This document shows positions 1 through 10,840 of a stretch of DNA of 64,000 nt, one piece after another. Source of the DNA: Syncephalis fuscata. Lineage: Eukaryota > Zoopagomycota > Zoopagomycetes > Zoopagales > Piptocephalidaceae. The stretch lies in assembly GCA_025786725.1 (NCBI GenBank), contig JAHLTZ010000059.1:1-64000 (forward strand), given 5' to 3'. The position numbers were made by a program, and so were the translations under genes. A model generated the notes under the pieces. It did no database searches and was not told the DNA's origin. It worked only from the letters and a program-made list of their open reading frames with translations. The number at the start of each line of letters is the position of its first letter. Position 1 is the first letter of the stretch.

Positions 1-2
1 AA

Positions 3-705
3 AGTGATGCGGCAACACGTGGTGCCACCGAGATGATTGTCAATACTGAATGGGGTGCATTCGACGCTGAACGTAAAGTATTGCCGCTAACACGCTTTGA
101 CGCCCGTCTTGATCGAATGACGCAAAATCCATTTAATCAGCTATTTGAAAAGATGGTTTCTGGCATGTATTTAGGAGAGATTGTTCGTCTTATATTGCTT
201 GATCTTACGGATCGTCGTCTATTGTTTGACGGTGGTCATCGGATGAATTTAACAAAGCATATACCTTTGACACTGCCTATATGAGTGAGATTGAAGGTGA
301 TACGACGACGAATCTTGAAGGAACGCGTCGAGTACTCGAAGATGTTATGGGCATGCCAAATGGATCGACTACCCATGTTGACCGGTACTTTGTACGGGAG
401 ATGTGTAAGCTTGTGGGTGTTCGTGCTGCTCGACTAGGTGGTGCTGCGTTGGCTGCACTTCTTCATACCGACCTGAACTACTCGAAGGTCCAGATGCCAA
501 GGTTGCCGTAGGTATTGATGGCAGTCTATTCGAATACTATCCCCACTTTGACGAGCGTATTATGACGGCTATGCACGAGATCCTCGGTGCCGATCAGATT
601 CAGGATAAAGTGTCGTTGGCATTGGCCAAGGATGGTAGTGGTGTAGGTGCTGCTTTGGCAGCTATGCTTGCAGCTTCTAAGCGTGAACAAACAGTTAGGA
701 GCTAA
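3..705 (+). CDS. Hexokinase, C-terminal part (5' end outside window)
   Basis: ATP-dependent phosphorylation of glucose and other hexoses in the cytosol, the first step of glycolysis. Translation from position 3 gives the family block MIVNTEWGAFD, followed by NPFNQLFEKMVSGMYLGEI, then the C-terminal lobe with VGVRAARLGGAALAAL and the near-terminal DGSLFEYYPHF and DGSGVGAALAAML stretches, ending at TAA 703-705. All are hallmarks of fungal hexokinase. The frame changes twice, near 240 and near 508; at both places one extra base restores the family alignment. I read these as missing bases rather than a pseudogene, because both flanks are fully conserved. The upstream two thirds of the gene, including the phosphate-1 loop, lie outside the window, so hexokinase versus glucokinase rests on the C-terminal half only. 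Confidence 0.9.
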
Positions 706-819
706 AAGTACTGTGTATATTACACATTCCAGAATAAAGATATAATCAATTATATACAGTTTAACATTATATCAGATAGGAATTCTATATTAATTACTTT
801 TTGTGTTAATAACCTTTAT

Positions 820-1090
820 TCATTTACTATTAATCTGTTTTATGATGTATCAACATGTTGGATAGATTGACTTTTATTATTTACACTCCATTTATTGATC
901 AATTAAACTCGGCTGTTTATAAATATTGACTGACAGGCTCACATCTCACAATCTACGTCATCACATTTCCTTTCTCTTTCTTACACTTGATGCATATATC
1001 CATACATATACTTGTACACTCTATATGTATATATAATAGTGTCAGTAGTTGACTGACTATTAGTAGTACAACACCTTCTACACTATGTAC
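820..1090 (+). repeat. Dispersed repeat, copy 1: promoter and start of a small secreted gene
   Basis: About 270 bp that recur, inverted and roughly 85-90% identical by eye, at 57485-57765; a weaker direct copy lies at about 5225-5400. The shared part runs from the ATTTACTATTAATCT region through a TATA-like element and a pyrimidine-rich 5' leader to the start codon at 1085. The repeat therefore carries a promoter plus the beginning of a gene. Confidence 0.75.
918..925 (+). promoter_or_regulatory. TATA-like element
   Basis: TATAAATA lies 160 bp upstream of the ATG at 1085. It is conserved in the inverted copy near 57.65 kb and has a TATAAAAG counterpart at 5228-5235. Confidence 0.5.
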
Positions 1091-1437
1091 TTGCATTGCT
1101 CTTTTGCAATTGCCTTCATTATTCCGATCATTGCGTTTGCAGCTTTATTGACACGGTAATGCATTCCTGGCTTGTTTTTATGTTATTTTGAGCATATGCT
1201 GTTAAATCTCGTTGTTGCTTTGTTTTTACGGTGGAGTGCAATTGGAGTTCATCTAACAGCAACTCTGCAATCTCAACAAAGGCAGTGGGATCTACTACTG
1301 TTGAGGCTGTTAAACTGCTGTTAATACGATCTGCCATGGCGATCTATAGCAAAACAGAGTATACAGTGTTTTTGGCAGCATATAGCCACGTAGTCATCAT
1401 GGACAGCTGCTGTATGCGCACAGCAGCAACAGTATAG
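1085..1437 (+). CDS. Small secreted protein candidate (two exons, about 82 aa)
   Basis: Exon 1 (1085-1155) encodes a signal peptide that begins MYLHCSFAIAFIIPIIAFAA. A GT-AG intron of 104 nt (1156-1259) joins in phase to exon 2 (1260-1437), which ends at TAG. The mature part contains VGSTTVEAVKLLLIRSAM and a Cys-Cys pair near the C-terminus. I do not recognise a family. Support comes from the signal peptide, the in-phase splice, a TATA-like element at -160, and a second, decayed copy at 5424-5760 that preserves the same exon order. The opposite strand is also open across exon 2 (1128-1337), so strand choice depends on the signal peptide and promoter. Confidence 0.45.
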
Positions 1438-2402
1438 AAAGCTTTGCTAGTATAGTCACTGAGCAAGTTTTCAGCACCAGTACAGCAGTGCGCTCTGCCA
1501 CTGTTGATAGTGTTGTATTTATATAGCTCTAACACGATGGCAGCGGTGGTTATATGCACTGCTAACTTCCCACCGATTGTTTTCTTTGTTATATATTCTA
1601 TTATCTTACACTTCAAACATGCGTCATTTCTTTAGATTCTCAAGTAAATCTTGCTACAGTTTATTGAATCTGGTATGCATTCATTAAACATAAACGATTT
1701 CATGTAAAATATAGTTTTATGTTTCCAAAAGTCTTTTTATTTGTCTTTATTTAGTGTTAAGTAATGTAAATCTAATTGAACAATCAAAAAAGTGTGTAAT
1801 GCTAACAACAAAAGTATAGTATTTATTTATACGTTTAAGTGAGTGAAATAAGCGCATTGCTTTGACGCTTATAATAAATGCAGCTAATGATAAACAGACA
1901 CCCTTTATTAGTGGTATGTGACCAGTATATAGTACAGTGATGTACAGTAGAATGAATATATAGTAATAGGCATGAGTTGCGGTGTGGGTGTTACAATATA
2001 TAACGCAATAGGCTAATTGAATAAAATGTACTGAAAGCTACAATGAATAAAATGTTTTTATCATATAATAGAATAAAATGAATGAATAGAAAATATTGTA
2101 TGTTTTAGCAGTTGACAAAATATACTATATAAAATACTCATATCTACAATATTTAGAAACAAACAAAAATGTCGGTAGTATCGTTATAGTACTAGTCAAT
2201 AAACTATTCGACAGCATTCTACTCCAAGAGCTATCGTCGGATGATGCCGTATCTGGTAAATACCAACAACAACTATAATTGATATGTCAGTGTAACAATT
2301 GTTGCATAATGTTTCAACAACAATCAATCAAGTACCCCTAAATGCTTACTGTCAAATATTATACAAAATAGTTTTAACGAGTCGCCTTAGCATAATGTTG
2401 AC
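1438..2402. other. Intergenic, AT-rich
   Basis: No convincing gene. The only ORF is 60 codons (2096-2278), without signal peptide or recognisable motif. Confidence 0.5.
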
Positions 2403-2660
2403 TTAGCAAATGAAATGGCAATTACCATTAATAGGATTATTTGTTGGATTGGGCGTAATTGCAATATCTGCACGGCGCAATAAGGGCTCATTAAGACCAT
2501 GATTACACATGTACTGGCCAAAGCCGGGTGTTGAATCAAAGTATATGTAATAGTGTAATGGTGATTCTTGTCTATTAGACATTGTATTATTAAAACTAGT
2601 ATTTAGATTAAACAGTATCAATAGTATCGAAAACCAGTATATATTGGACGCCTTAGGCAT
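2403..2660 (-). CDS. Possible small secreted protein (85 aa)
   Basis: An ATG-initiated ORF. A polar MPKASN start leads into a hydrophobic WFSILLILFNLNTSF stretch that resembles a signal peptide or signal anchor. The following polar part has Cys residues in YMCNHG and in the terminal NCHFIC, and an Arg-Arg in LLRRAD that could be a processing site. No homologue is recognised and no promoter element stands out. It may be a chance ORF in an AT-rich region, but the leader followed by terminal cysteines is typical of the fungal secreted peptides seen elsewhere in this window. Confidence 0.35.
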   Translation of the reverse strand: MPKASNIYWFSILLILFNLNTSFNNTMSNRQESPLHYYIYFDSTPGFGQYMCNHGLNEPLLRRADIAITPNPTNNPINGNCHFIC

Positions 2661-3110
2661 GCCATGAACAAATTATTATTTTAATGACTATTGCGTTGTT
2701 TGATACAATTATGGATGCTTGGTAGATTGTCGAATTGGCTATTTTGAATATGCATGATGGCTGGTTTCCCCTAGCTCACGGCATTGAAAGCTTGCTAAAG
2801 CGTGAGTTGGTTTACAGTACACGCACAATTAGCGTGATACTATGTTTTAAACGCAGAACAAGACCACACTAATTATTTAATTTCAACGTTTATGTTTTAT
2901 CTTGCAGCAATATTTTCACAAAAAGTTGGTTACCACGTTCTATAACTTGTTTAAGCCGATGCCATTCAAAGAAATTGCTATAAATTACACAAGCCTTTTG
3001 TCTTCAACTGTAGGGGTATCTATATACTATTCAAAACTATTACTTTTGTTCTATTGCTATTGAATCTAAACTAGTATAAAATAAAGTAATAGCTCACTGT
3101 TATATATTAA

Positions 3111-3389
3111 TTATTGTGGACTAATATCGTGTTTAAATATCAACAGAGTATGTAAAATCAAAATCAATGGTGCAAGGGTAGACGGCAGCAAATGTTGCCA
3201 TTTAGCGAGTGCATGTGGATAGATTTCAGCTAGAATGGGCCTGAACTTTAGGGGTGATGTCCCGTTACATTGAACATTTATGGAACATAAGCTGATAATA
3301 AAAATGTTACACAATATAGTAACAAATACAGGTATGCGATGTATGGTATGTGCGTGTTCCAGATACGTTGTCCATTGAACTGGGTACAT
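3111..3389 (-). CDS. Possible small membrane protein (92 aa)
   Basis: An ATG-initiated ORF with two hydrophobic stretches: PVFVTILCNIFIISLCSI near residue 25 and LAPLILILHTLLIF near the C-terminus. No family is recognised. The region between the candidate at 2403-2660 and the 7TM gene at 3704 is otherwise empty. An ORF of this length can occur by chance. Confidence 0.25.
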   Translation of the reverse strand: MYPVQWTTYLEHAHTIHRIPVFVTILCNIFIISLCSINVQCNGTSPLKFRPILAEIYPHALAKWQHLLPSTLAPLILILHTLLIFKHDISPQ

Positions 3390-3470
3390 GCCAACTTACT
3401 AGGCTATTTCTGAATGTTGTTTATTGGTATCAGTGACTTAAGTCAGAATAGAAATTTAGAAGTTTAATGC

Positions 3471-3478
3471 TATAAAAG
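3471..3478 (+). promoter_or_regulatory. TATA box of the 7TM orphan gene
   Basis: TATAAAAG lies 233 bp upstream of the ATG at 3704, followed by a pyrimidine-rich leader (TCTTCCTCTATC). Confidence 0.45.
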
Positions 3479-3703
3479 TTCAAGCAAATAACCAAGTTCA
3501 TCATAACCTATATTCATACTTTATTTTCTATTACCTCGAACTCTTCCTCTATCATCAAGTGCGATTTTAGTTTTTGATAAACAACACTTAGCTACCTCTT
3601 TTTTGTTACAATTTGCTATTACAATTACTAGCTCATATAGTATCGCACACTTTTGGCGTCACTCTTTACGAGACAATACTTTTTTATAAACAACTATACC
3701 ACC

Positions 3704-4869
3704 ATGTCAGATGATTCCAATTCAGACTCCTTTGGTTATGTGGCTCCAACAGAACCTTTCTTACGTGGAACTGACCCAGTCGGAGACATTATAATGGCAA
3801 TTTTATTCTTTGGCGTTGGCTGCCTTCATCTTTGGCGCAACAGTCAGACAAATAATAGCTGCCATGTTATAATGACTGGTGCCGTATTGTTTGCCATAAT
3901 TAGCTTTGGTATGCGTATTGATGGTGCCTATAATTTCAAGATTATAGTTTTTAATTATTCATGGTCGGTACTTGCTGTCTCCGGATGGATAATTAAGGTT
4001 ACTGTTGCGTATTTGGGATTAGCATGGTAAGATATATGTACATTTTCCCTTTATTTACTTATCATACATCCACTTAACATTGTATCAATATTATAATAAT
4101 ATGTAACTAATTAAATTCGTGTAATAGGAGTCGTTCTATGGGGAAGGCAATTACCCAGCGAGCTCAATTGGTTCATCGATTTAGCATCGGCGGAATATTT
4201 ATCTATAACATTGGTATTACTTTGGTGATTAGCGGTTGGCTCGTTTATTTTCATTCTACTACTCTATCGGCGTTTAATGCAACACCTACTTTAATTAAGT
4301 TTGGCTATGGCATAACCTTAGCATTCAACCTTCCCTCAGCTGGCTTGTTTATTTGGCAATTTTTTGAAACCAAAAATGATAGCATTCCAGGATTAAGCGC
4401 TAAGCGTAAACAATTACTCGTATTAACAGCCCATTGCATCTTAATATTCATAGCTGATATGTTCTATCTTCTTGAACTCGTTAGGGCTAATCATGTTTTC
4501 CATGTTCTTGTTTTGTGTGTCGGTGTCTATACACGTAAAGCTTTAACAGGATTTGATAAAGAGCCTGATCTTACCAGTTGCATGCCTATTGTTATACCCA
4601 CCGTCGCTTATGGTCAGCAAACGGTAAATATGGCAGTTAATCCTAGTATGGTGTTTATGCAGCCTGTACACATGGAGCATCCTGTTGTTTATCAACACCA
4701 CGTCGGCACTGAAGAAGCCAATGCAACCACTCCAGCTATTTATACTAATGTACAAGCTGCCAATTCTTCCGAATCTGACACTTTGTCATTTAGCGATAAT
4801 CATGCATTTGTGGTTGAAGATCCAGCCTCAAATCCAAATCCAAATGCTGCACCTTATCCACAAGAATAA
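3704..4869 (+). CDS. Seven-transmembrane orphan protein (two exons, 354 aa)
   Basis: Exon 1 is 3704-4026 and exon 2 is 4128-4869; the GT-AG junction completes a Trp codon and keeps the frame. A short acidic N-terminus (MSDDSNSDSFG) precedes seven hydrophobic segments: three in exon 1 (GDIIMAILFFGVGCLHLW, the CHVIMTGAVLFAIISFG region, and SWSVLAVSGWIIKVTVAYLG) and four in exon 2, ending with FHVLVLCVGVYTRKAL near residue 250. A roughly 100-residue cytosolic-type tail follows, rich in Pro, Asn and Ser and ending PNAAPYPQE. The topology resembles fungal RTA1-like or GPCR-like receptors, but I cannot assign a family. It lacks the C-x-W-x6-C signature of the 39-54 kb receptors and looks like a separate family. 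The start was chosen as the first ATG in good context (ACCATGTC). Confidence 0.75.
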
Positions 4870-5420
4870 CTGATTAAGGTTATTTATGATATATTCGTAT
4901 TTCATTAACATTGGTTAATTTAAATGAATAAACAATAAGAGGCAGCAGTTTAGTATAGAAATGTCTATTTGAAAGTGTGTGCTTTTACTTAAAACCTCAT
5001 TTTATTATGCTTTATTTGTAACTATTGTCTGTTCAAATCCAGCTTGACTATTTATAAATTTGTGTTGTTTTGCTCATCAAGTCATACGCAGCAATAGAAC
5101 AAACTATATTGTAAATAACATTGCAGTATAAGGAAAATGAAATACGAAAATAAATAATATATGTATATTAAATACTAAATCTATGATAATGAGTATTTTG
5201 ATCATTTCATCATTTTACTTTGCATCTTATAAAAGCAGTCTATCAATCACATAGTATATGATTTATTTTATAACTTGCTTTTTCACTTTTTTACACTTGA
5301 TAACATTTATCGATTGTACACATTATGCATTTATATGCTATTTAGATAGTGTCAGTAGTGACTAATTACTAATTAAATGTAAACACTTACTTTTTTGGTT
5401 TACTCTTCTTTACTCTTATC
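4870..5420. other. Intergenic region with degenerate repeat copy
   Basis: AT-rich, no gene. The distal part (about 5225-5400) is a diverged copy of the promoter repeat at 820-1090, including TATAAAAG at 5228-5235. Confidence 0.5.
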
Positions 5421-5423
5421 TTT

Positions 5424-5760
5424 TTGCTAATAACTTTTCTCACTCTAATCATTACTTTTGGCAGCTTTTTTAATACGGCAAGTGCATCTCTGGCGTGTTT
5501 TTATGTTATTTTGAGTATATGCAGTGTAATCTTGTTGCTTGTTTTGTTTTTTGCTATAGATTGCTGTTGCAAGTCATTTGGCAACAGTCTTGCAATATCA
5601 ACAGCAACAGTGGGATCTACTACTGTTGAGGCTGTATAAACTACTATCAGTATGGTCTGCAATAGCGATCTATAGCAAAACAGAGTATACAGTGTTTTTG
5701 GCAACATATAGCCACCGCAGTCATCATGTGCAACTGTCAGCACAATGGTTGTAGTGGTTG
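5424..5760 (+). pseudogene. Decayed copy of the small secreted gene at 1085-1437
   Basis: The same two-exon arrangement can be followed: a hydrophobic leader (LITFLTLIITFGSFFNTASA), an intron-like stretch, then the shared exon containing AVGSTTVEAV-type sequence and the conserved DNA around GAGTATACAGTGTTTTTGGCA. Several lesions differ from copy 1. No ATG is present at the leader start, the donor position reads GC instead of GT, and the exon-2 frame hits TAA directly after the conserved VEAV. These are substitutions rather than single missing bases, so genuine decay is likely. Confidence 0.55.
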
Positions 5761-6276
5761 TGTTGTTTATTAATATTTGTAAGCAGGTATTACTAAGTTT
5801 TTATTGAACTATGTATGTTTACAAACAACAGCAATATCATGCAAATAGCCGCTGTTGTCCTATCGTTGAATTGCCTTTTAATAGCACAAACAATTGGTAT
5901 GATATCGCTACTGCACATGATTGAAGCTGTCATAAGATATGTTCTGCTCTTTTACTCAACTGTCGTTTTCAGTGACATTCTGATGTAAATAATTAAAAGG
6001 TAAAATACTAGTATCATTGTCTGTATTCATATCGCTATATTTTGTATTCTTTTTAAATAAAATTGGTTGGCAAAGTTATACAATCATTGCATAAGTAATT
6101 TATATTAATGTTTTTGCTAACTTTAGTATAGTGATACAATCTACAAGAAACTAAATTTAGTATGAAAAGCAATCGTAGCAATTTTGCCACTATTTTTCTT
6201 TTTTGTTTTTTATACCACGCTAAGACTGTAAATTACAGGGACTAATTTAAATCCATTTAAATATATATAGTGTACA
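5761..6276. other. Intergenic, no gene seen
   Basis: AT-rich DNA without a supported ORF, serving as the upstream region of TSEN15. Confidence 0.5.
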
Positions 6277-6925
6277 ATGTCAGCCGATATAGCTAGTTTT
6301 GAACAAAAAGTAAGATTGGCCGTTGAGCTTTTGGAACAGTATCCAGATAATGGATCGGAAATGCGCATCGTTTACATGGATGCTTTAATTAGTAGGTTAT
6401 TGATTCTTTAATCCAGCTTATTTACAATCTAAACTATAGATCGTGGATGGCATGATTTGCGTATTATCGGTAATTCTACGTTAAAACGTTCGATCTTGTT
6501 AGCTAAACGATCTGCTCCTATTGTGGATGATAATAAGGTAATTCGATAAATTAACTTGTATGTAATTATTCTTATACATATTATCAAGATTGATCGCCCA
6601 TTGGAAGAGTCGTTAGTAGTATTACCAGTGGCAGCGAGTGACCACTGGTCTCCAAATAGGTAAGTATATGGTAAATATATATGCTCATAATAATAAACTG
6701 CTTTATTTCAGCCTACTCGACACGTTAAAGACAATATCCGATGCGCTAAACATTAATATCCAAACGTAAGTGCGTCAATCAAACGTCGCGTGTTAATTGA
6801 CTATTGGCTATATTAGTTTTAGTTTATGGATTGCCATTGTGGCCACCGATGGCACTGTTGTCTATTACCAAATAACTCAGCCTACTTCGATGTCTTCCGA
6901 GTGCATACTGCCTTCGTTAACTTGA
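6277..6925 (+). CDS. TSEN15: tRNA-splicing endonuclease subunit Sen15
   Basis: Structural subunit of the nuclear heterotetrameric endonuclease that cuts introns out of pre-tRNA. Five exons join in frame: 6277-6391, 6440-6537, 6589-6659, 6712-6765 and 6817-6925, with introns of 46-52 nt. The roughly 147-aa product follows the Sen15 pattern: VYMDALINRGWHDLRII (strand and Trp-His-Asp block), LPVAASDHWSPNSLLDTL, and the C-terminal SLWIAIVATDGTVVYYQIT, equivalent to the LAIVESDSTIVYYKL-type strand pair of known Sen15 proteins. The size is usual for the family. No catalytic triad is expected in this subunit. All exon phases agree without any frame correction. Confidence 0.88.
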
Positions 6926-7478
6926 TGCTAGTATAATTGTAATTGACTGATTAAAGCACTTTCTTCTAATAGTAATAATTATTAAATTGTATGTTGACAT
7001 CCAGTAGAGAGTGCTGTTTTTGGTAAATCATTTACATATATTTATGCATCTTTTTAGCTGTTAGATACAAGTCAAATTTATGCTACGCTTTAGTACGCTG
7101 AATCATTTCAATTACTTATATATTTGGATTTCTGTAGTTATTTAACACCATCAAAAAGAAATCATATAAATGTTTTATTATTTTATTATGGCTTATATCT
7201 TCATTAATACAAAATGCAATAGTCTAACCTATATTATGACTTCTATCACACTGCCATTCTTTTCAATTAGAAGCTAATTTATATTTATCCTTATTATGGA
7301 CTTGGAAGGATTATTGTAATGCTAATGTGTAGTAATATTTTTATTTTTTTATTTTTTGTTTTTTGTCACAGCTTTTTCTGCTGCTCATCCAGCTGAATTC
7401 ATTCATTATTTCATTGACGACTACAACTACGGCGTAACTAGTATTCTATAAACATAAGCTAGAAGCACGAATAGAGCA
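6926..7478. other. Intergenic, no gene seen
   Basis: AT-rich spacer between TSEN15 and NOL10. A pyrimidine-rich stretch at about 7340-7380 precedes the NOL10 5' leader. Confidence 0.5.
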
Positions 7479-10242
7479 ATGGCGCTACGTGTTAATAATC
7501 CTAATAATGTACGTGTTTACACGGTTTCCGGCGACAATTTGTCAAGATCACTGCCGGATTGGCTGGAAAAGAAGCGACGTCGCCAGCTTAACAAAGATCT
7601 CGGTAAATAGCATATTAGCATAACAGTTAGACAAAAAAGTCTTATTATACGTAAATAGATTTTCGGCATCGCGTAGAATTGTTGCAGGACTTTGATTTTC
7701 CTGAAGCGGCAGTTCGAGTAAAAACGACAGCTGATGGCAAATATGCTATGGCTACAGGTAAGCAGCCATTAATACATGGTGATTAAATGGCTTATTAGTT
7801 GGTAAAGGTGTCTATAAGCCACAAATACGTGTTTATGAATACGCAGAAATGTCTATGAAGTTTGAACGACATACCGATGGGAGAATGTCACATTTGAGGC
7901 AGGTATATTGTATTTGAATGAATTACCGTGTACTTACAAATAGTATAGATATTGTCTGATGACTGGACCAAAAGTGTCCATTTACAAAATGATCGATCAG
8001 TCGAGTTTCATGCACAGGGTGGAATTCATTATCGCACACGTATACCAAAGGTAGATATTAGCATTATGATAAATACGATTAATATGACTGACTTGGGCAA
8101 TGTTATTAGTTTGGGCGTGACTTGGCGTATCATTATCCGAGTTGTGATCTAATGGTATCAGCAGCCGGCCCTGAAGTATATCGACTCAATTTGGATCAAG
8201 GCCGTTTTCTTAACTCATTAGTAACAGAGGCTACATCGGGCGTGAATGTATGTGAGATCAATCCGGCACATCAGCTTTTTGGATTTGGTACAGCCGATGG
8301 AACCGTTGAGTTCTGGGATCCTCGTGCACGTGCGCGCGTTAGTTTATTAACACCTCATTTACCGACAAGCGTTGACACCAGTGGACTTGAAGTAACGGCT
8401 TTAAAGTTTAGACATGACGGCTTGTCGATGGCTTTGGGTACATCAACTGGCCATACTATGCTTTATGATTTGCGCCATCCACGTCCCTGGTTGGTTAAAG
8501 ATCAGCAATATGGTTGCCGATTATTTCGGTTCATTGGCATGATGGAGCAGGTGTTGCTGCTGATGCCACGGATGCTGATGGTACAACGCTAGAGGCAGAA
8601 GGTGGTGCCAAAATCATTAGTGCCGATGCCAAAATCATTAAGATATGGGATCGAAATACTGTAAGTTGATAATGAGTATTGATGGCGCTGACTATCAGTG
8701 CTAACATGTGCTATAGGGAGGACTGTTTACATCTATTGAACCATCTGCCGATATTAATAGCGTTTGTCCAGTACCAAATTCCGGAATGTTATTCACAGCC
8801 AATGAGTGCAGTCGAATGCACATCTATTATATTCCTGCACTAGGACCAGCTCCTCGTTGGTGCTCATTCTTAGACAATCTAACGGTATTTAACTAGTTGT
8901 TAGCAATAACAGATCAGTAGCTTATTTTGTACATTTAATAGGAGGAGATGGAAGAGAATCCACAACAGACAACATACGACGACTTTAGATTTGTAACAAA
9001 GAAAGAACTCGAAAGGTTAGTGCTATAAAATACAAGTATTAATAGCTTATGCATATACATATATACATATACATAGTCTTGGTATGGAACATTTGATTGG
9101 AACCAATGTACTCAAAGCATATATGCACGGTTACTTCGTCGATCTTCGTTTGTACGAAAAGGTTGGTTTATAAGCAGTATTTTATTAGTACAATCTAACA
9201 GAATAATAGGCAAAACTGATTGCCAATCCATTTGCCTATGAGGAACACCGGAAACGTGCCATTGCAGAGAAATTGGAGAAACAACGGGAGAGTCGTATTC
9301 GTGCTACTATTAAACTGCCCAAGGTTAATCGTGAGATGGCCGCACGTCTGGCAACCGAAGAGCCAAGTAAACGAAATAAAAAGAAGGCAGAGGTAAATAT
9401 ACAGACTTATAAACATATTTCTACGCCATATTAATGACTATTCATTGTATTAGGCGGCTGAGAGTTTGCTTAAAGACGATCGATTTGCAGATATGTTTGC
9501 CAATCCAGACTTCCAGGTGGATGAAGCATCTGAAGAATTCAAGCTACTTAATCCAAGCTCTGTTCCGGTACGTAAATATTTATTGAGAACAACTATGTTT
9601 ATTAACTTTGTTGCCGAGTAGAAAAAACTCAATTATCAGCCAATTGAGGAAGAAGATGACGAGGCCAATGTCGAAATGGACGTCGAAATGGACGTGGAGA
9701 GTGAGCCAGAAGGACACGGCAGCGACGAATCATCAGGCGATGATAATGGCAATTACCAAACAGATAGTGATGATGGTCAGTTAATGGTAAAAAAGTATTC
9801 ATTACATATTTGTTAACCATTGTTTAATGCAGATTTGGTAACGCAAGTGAGACGTAAACGAGGCGAACGTGTTCAAAAGAAGGAGCGTGAACTGACTCGT
9901 TCACAGCGCGAATCAATTCGACCACAAGACAACCGTCATTTGCGCACACAATCGGGAAGCCGCAAGGTACAAAAACGCCCTCCAAAATTCTACGAAATGG
10001 GCAGCAGTACTGGCGATGCAGCTACTGGTAACAAATCGTTTGGAGAACGGGCCAATGACTTGGCTGGTAAAGATCATAGTCAAATTAAGCGTGGCTCGAT
10101 GCGCGCTATGGAATCTACTTTCCGATCACGAGGACCTCGGGAAAATGCTCGCGGAGAAAGACGTGGAGCTCCCGAAACAAGTCGCGGTCGTGGTCGCGGT
10201 CGTGGCCGTGGCCGTGGTCGTGGTCGTGGTCGTGGCCATTGA
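7479..10242 (+). CDS. NOL10: Nucleolar protein NOL10 / Enp2 homologue
   Basis: WD-repeat nucleolar protein needed for early 18S rRNA processing in the small-subunit processome. The ATG at 7479 opens with VRVYTVSGDNLSRSLPDWL and a KKRRRQ run typical of Enp2. WD-like blades follow (for example EILSDDW region, HFAQGG-type motif, FGFGTADGTVEFWDPRA, LKFRHDGLSMALGTSTGH). The NUC153 motif is clear at 9470-9570: DDRFADMFANPDFQVDEAS. An acidic stretch and a basic C-terminus follow, ending in about nine Arg-Gly units. At least eight short introns are present. One frame break near 8516, after DQQYG, is repaired by one T in a T run, giving the expected ISVHWHDG strand. The long RG tail resembles a GAR domain and could bind RNA or be arginine-methylated; this is inference. 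Confidence 0.9.
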
Positions 10243-10711
10243 TAAAGTTAATGCAATTCTATTTTATCCAATATAATTTGTTTTCCATATTGCAATATTA
10301 GTGATAATTGAGTAATTGCAAATCTATAAGATGTATGATCATGTCATATCTAACTATTAAAACGTAAATTGTAACTTGGTTGTACAATTAATCAGCTGAC
10401 TCAGCTTAAATGGCTAGCTTAGCTAGAATGATTTTGCAAGGCAGTATTCCCGCACAATTACCTGGTAAAGTAATAAAAAATCTAAATATATTACATTGCC
10501 TTTTCCTACTTGATTAACGGCCTTATAAGCAGATGCCTAGCTGGCAAGACTTGTAAGTATTACTAAATTAAACTGAACGGGCACTTGTCATGATGCTTTA
10601 TCAGTAATTGTCGGAGTAGTAGCTACTTTTCCCATTTCCTTGGAATTCCATAGTAGCATCGACGAGCAATTTAGCTGCTTTGTATAAACGCTTGTGCAAT
10701 GGTGCTATGTG
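10243..10711. other. Intergenic, no gene seen
   Basis: NOL10 3' flank and upstream region of the mucin-like gene; no supported ORF. Confidence 0.5.
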
Positions 10712-10720
10712 TATATAAAG
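10712..10720 (+). promoter_or_regulatory. TATA box of the mucin-like gene
   Basis: TATATAAAG lies about 120 bp upstream of the ATG at 10841, with a pyrimidine-rich leader in between. Confidence 0.5.
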
Positions 10721-10840
10721 TGACGGTTAGATCGTATTTACTATACACATTAAACCCCATCTGTCCTGTTTATTTCTACCAACTGCTATCAAGTCTTTTA
10801 TTGTTGATATTTCACAAACACAATTATTATTATTAATAAC

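Noticed and set aside
1128-1337. Minus-strand ORF with a counterpart at 5501-5743 as a conserved protein pair
   Set aside because: The similarity follows from the DNA duplication; the plus strand has signal peptide, TATA element and an in-phase intron, though the strand is not fully settled.
5028-5042. B-box-like GTTCAAATCC that could mark a tRNA
   Set aside because: No A box, anticodon arm or acceptor stem pairs with it.
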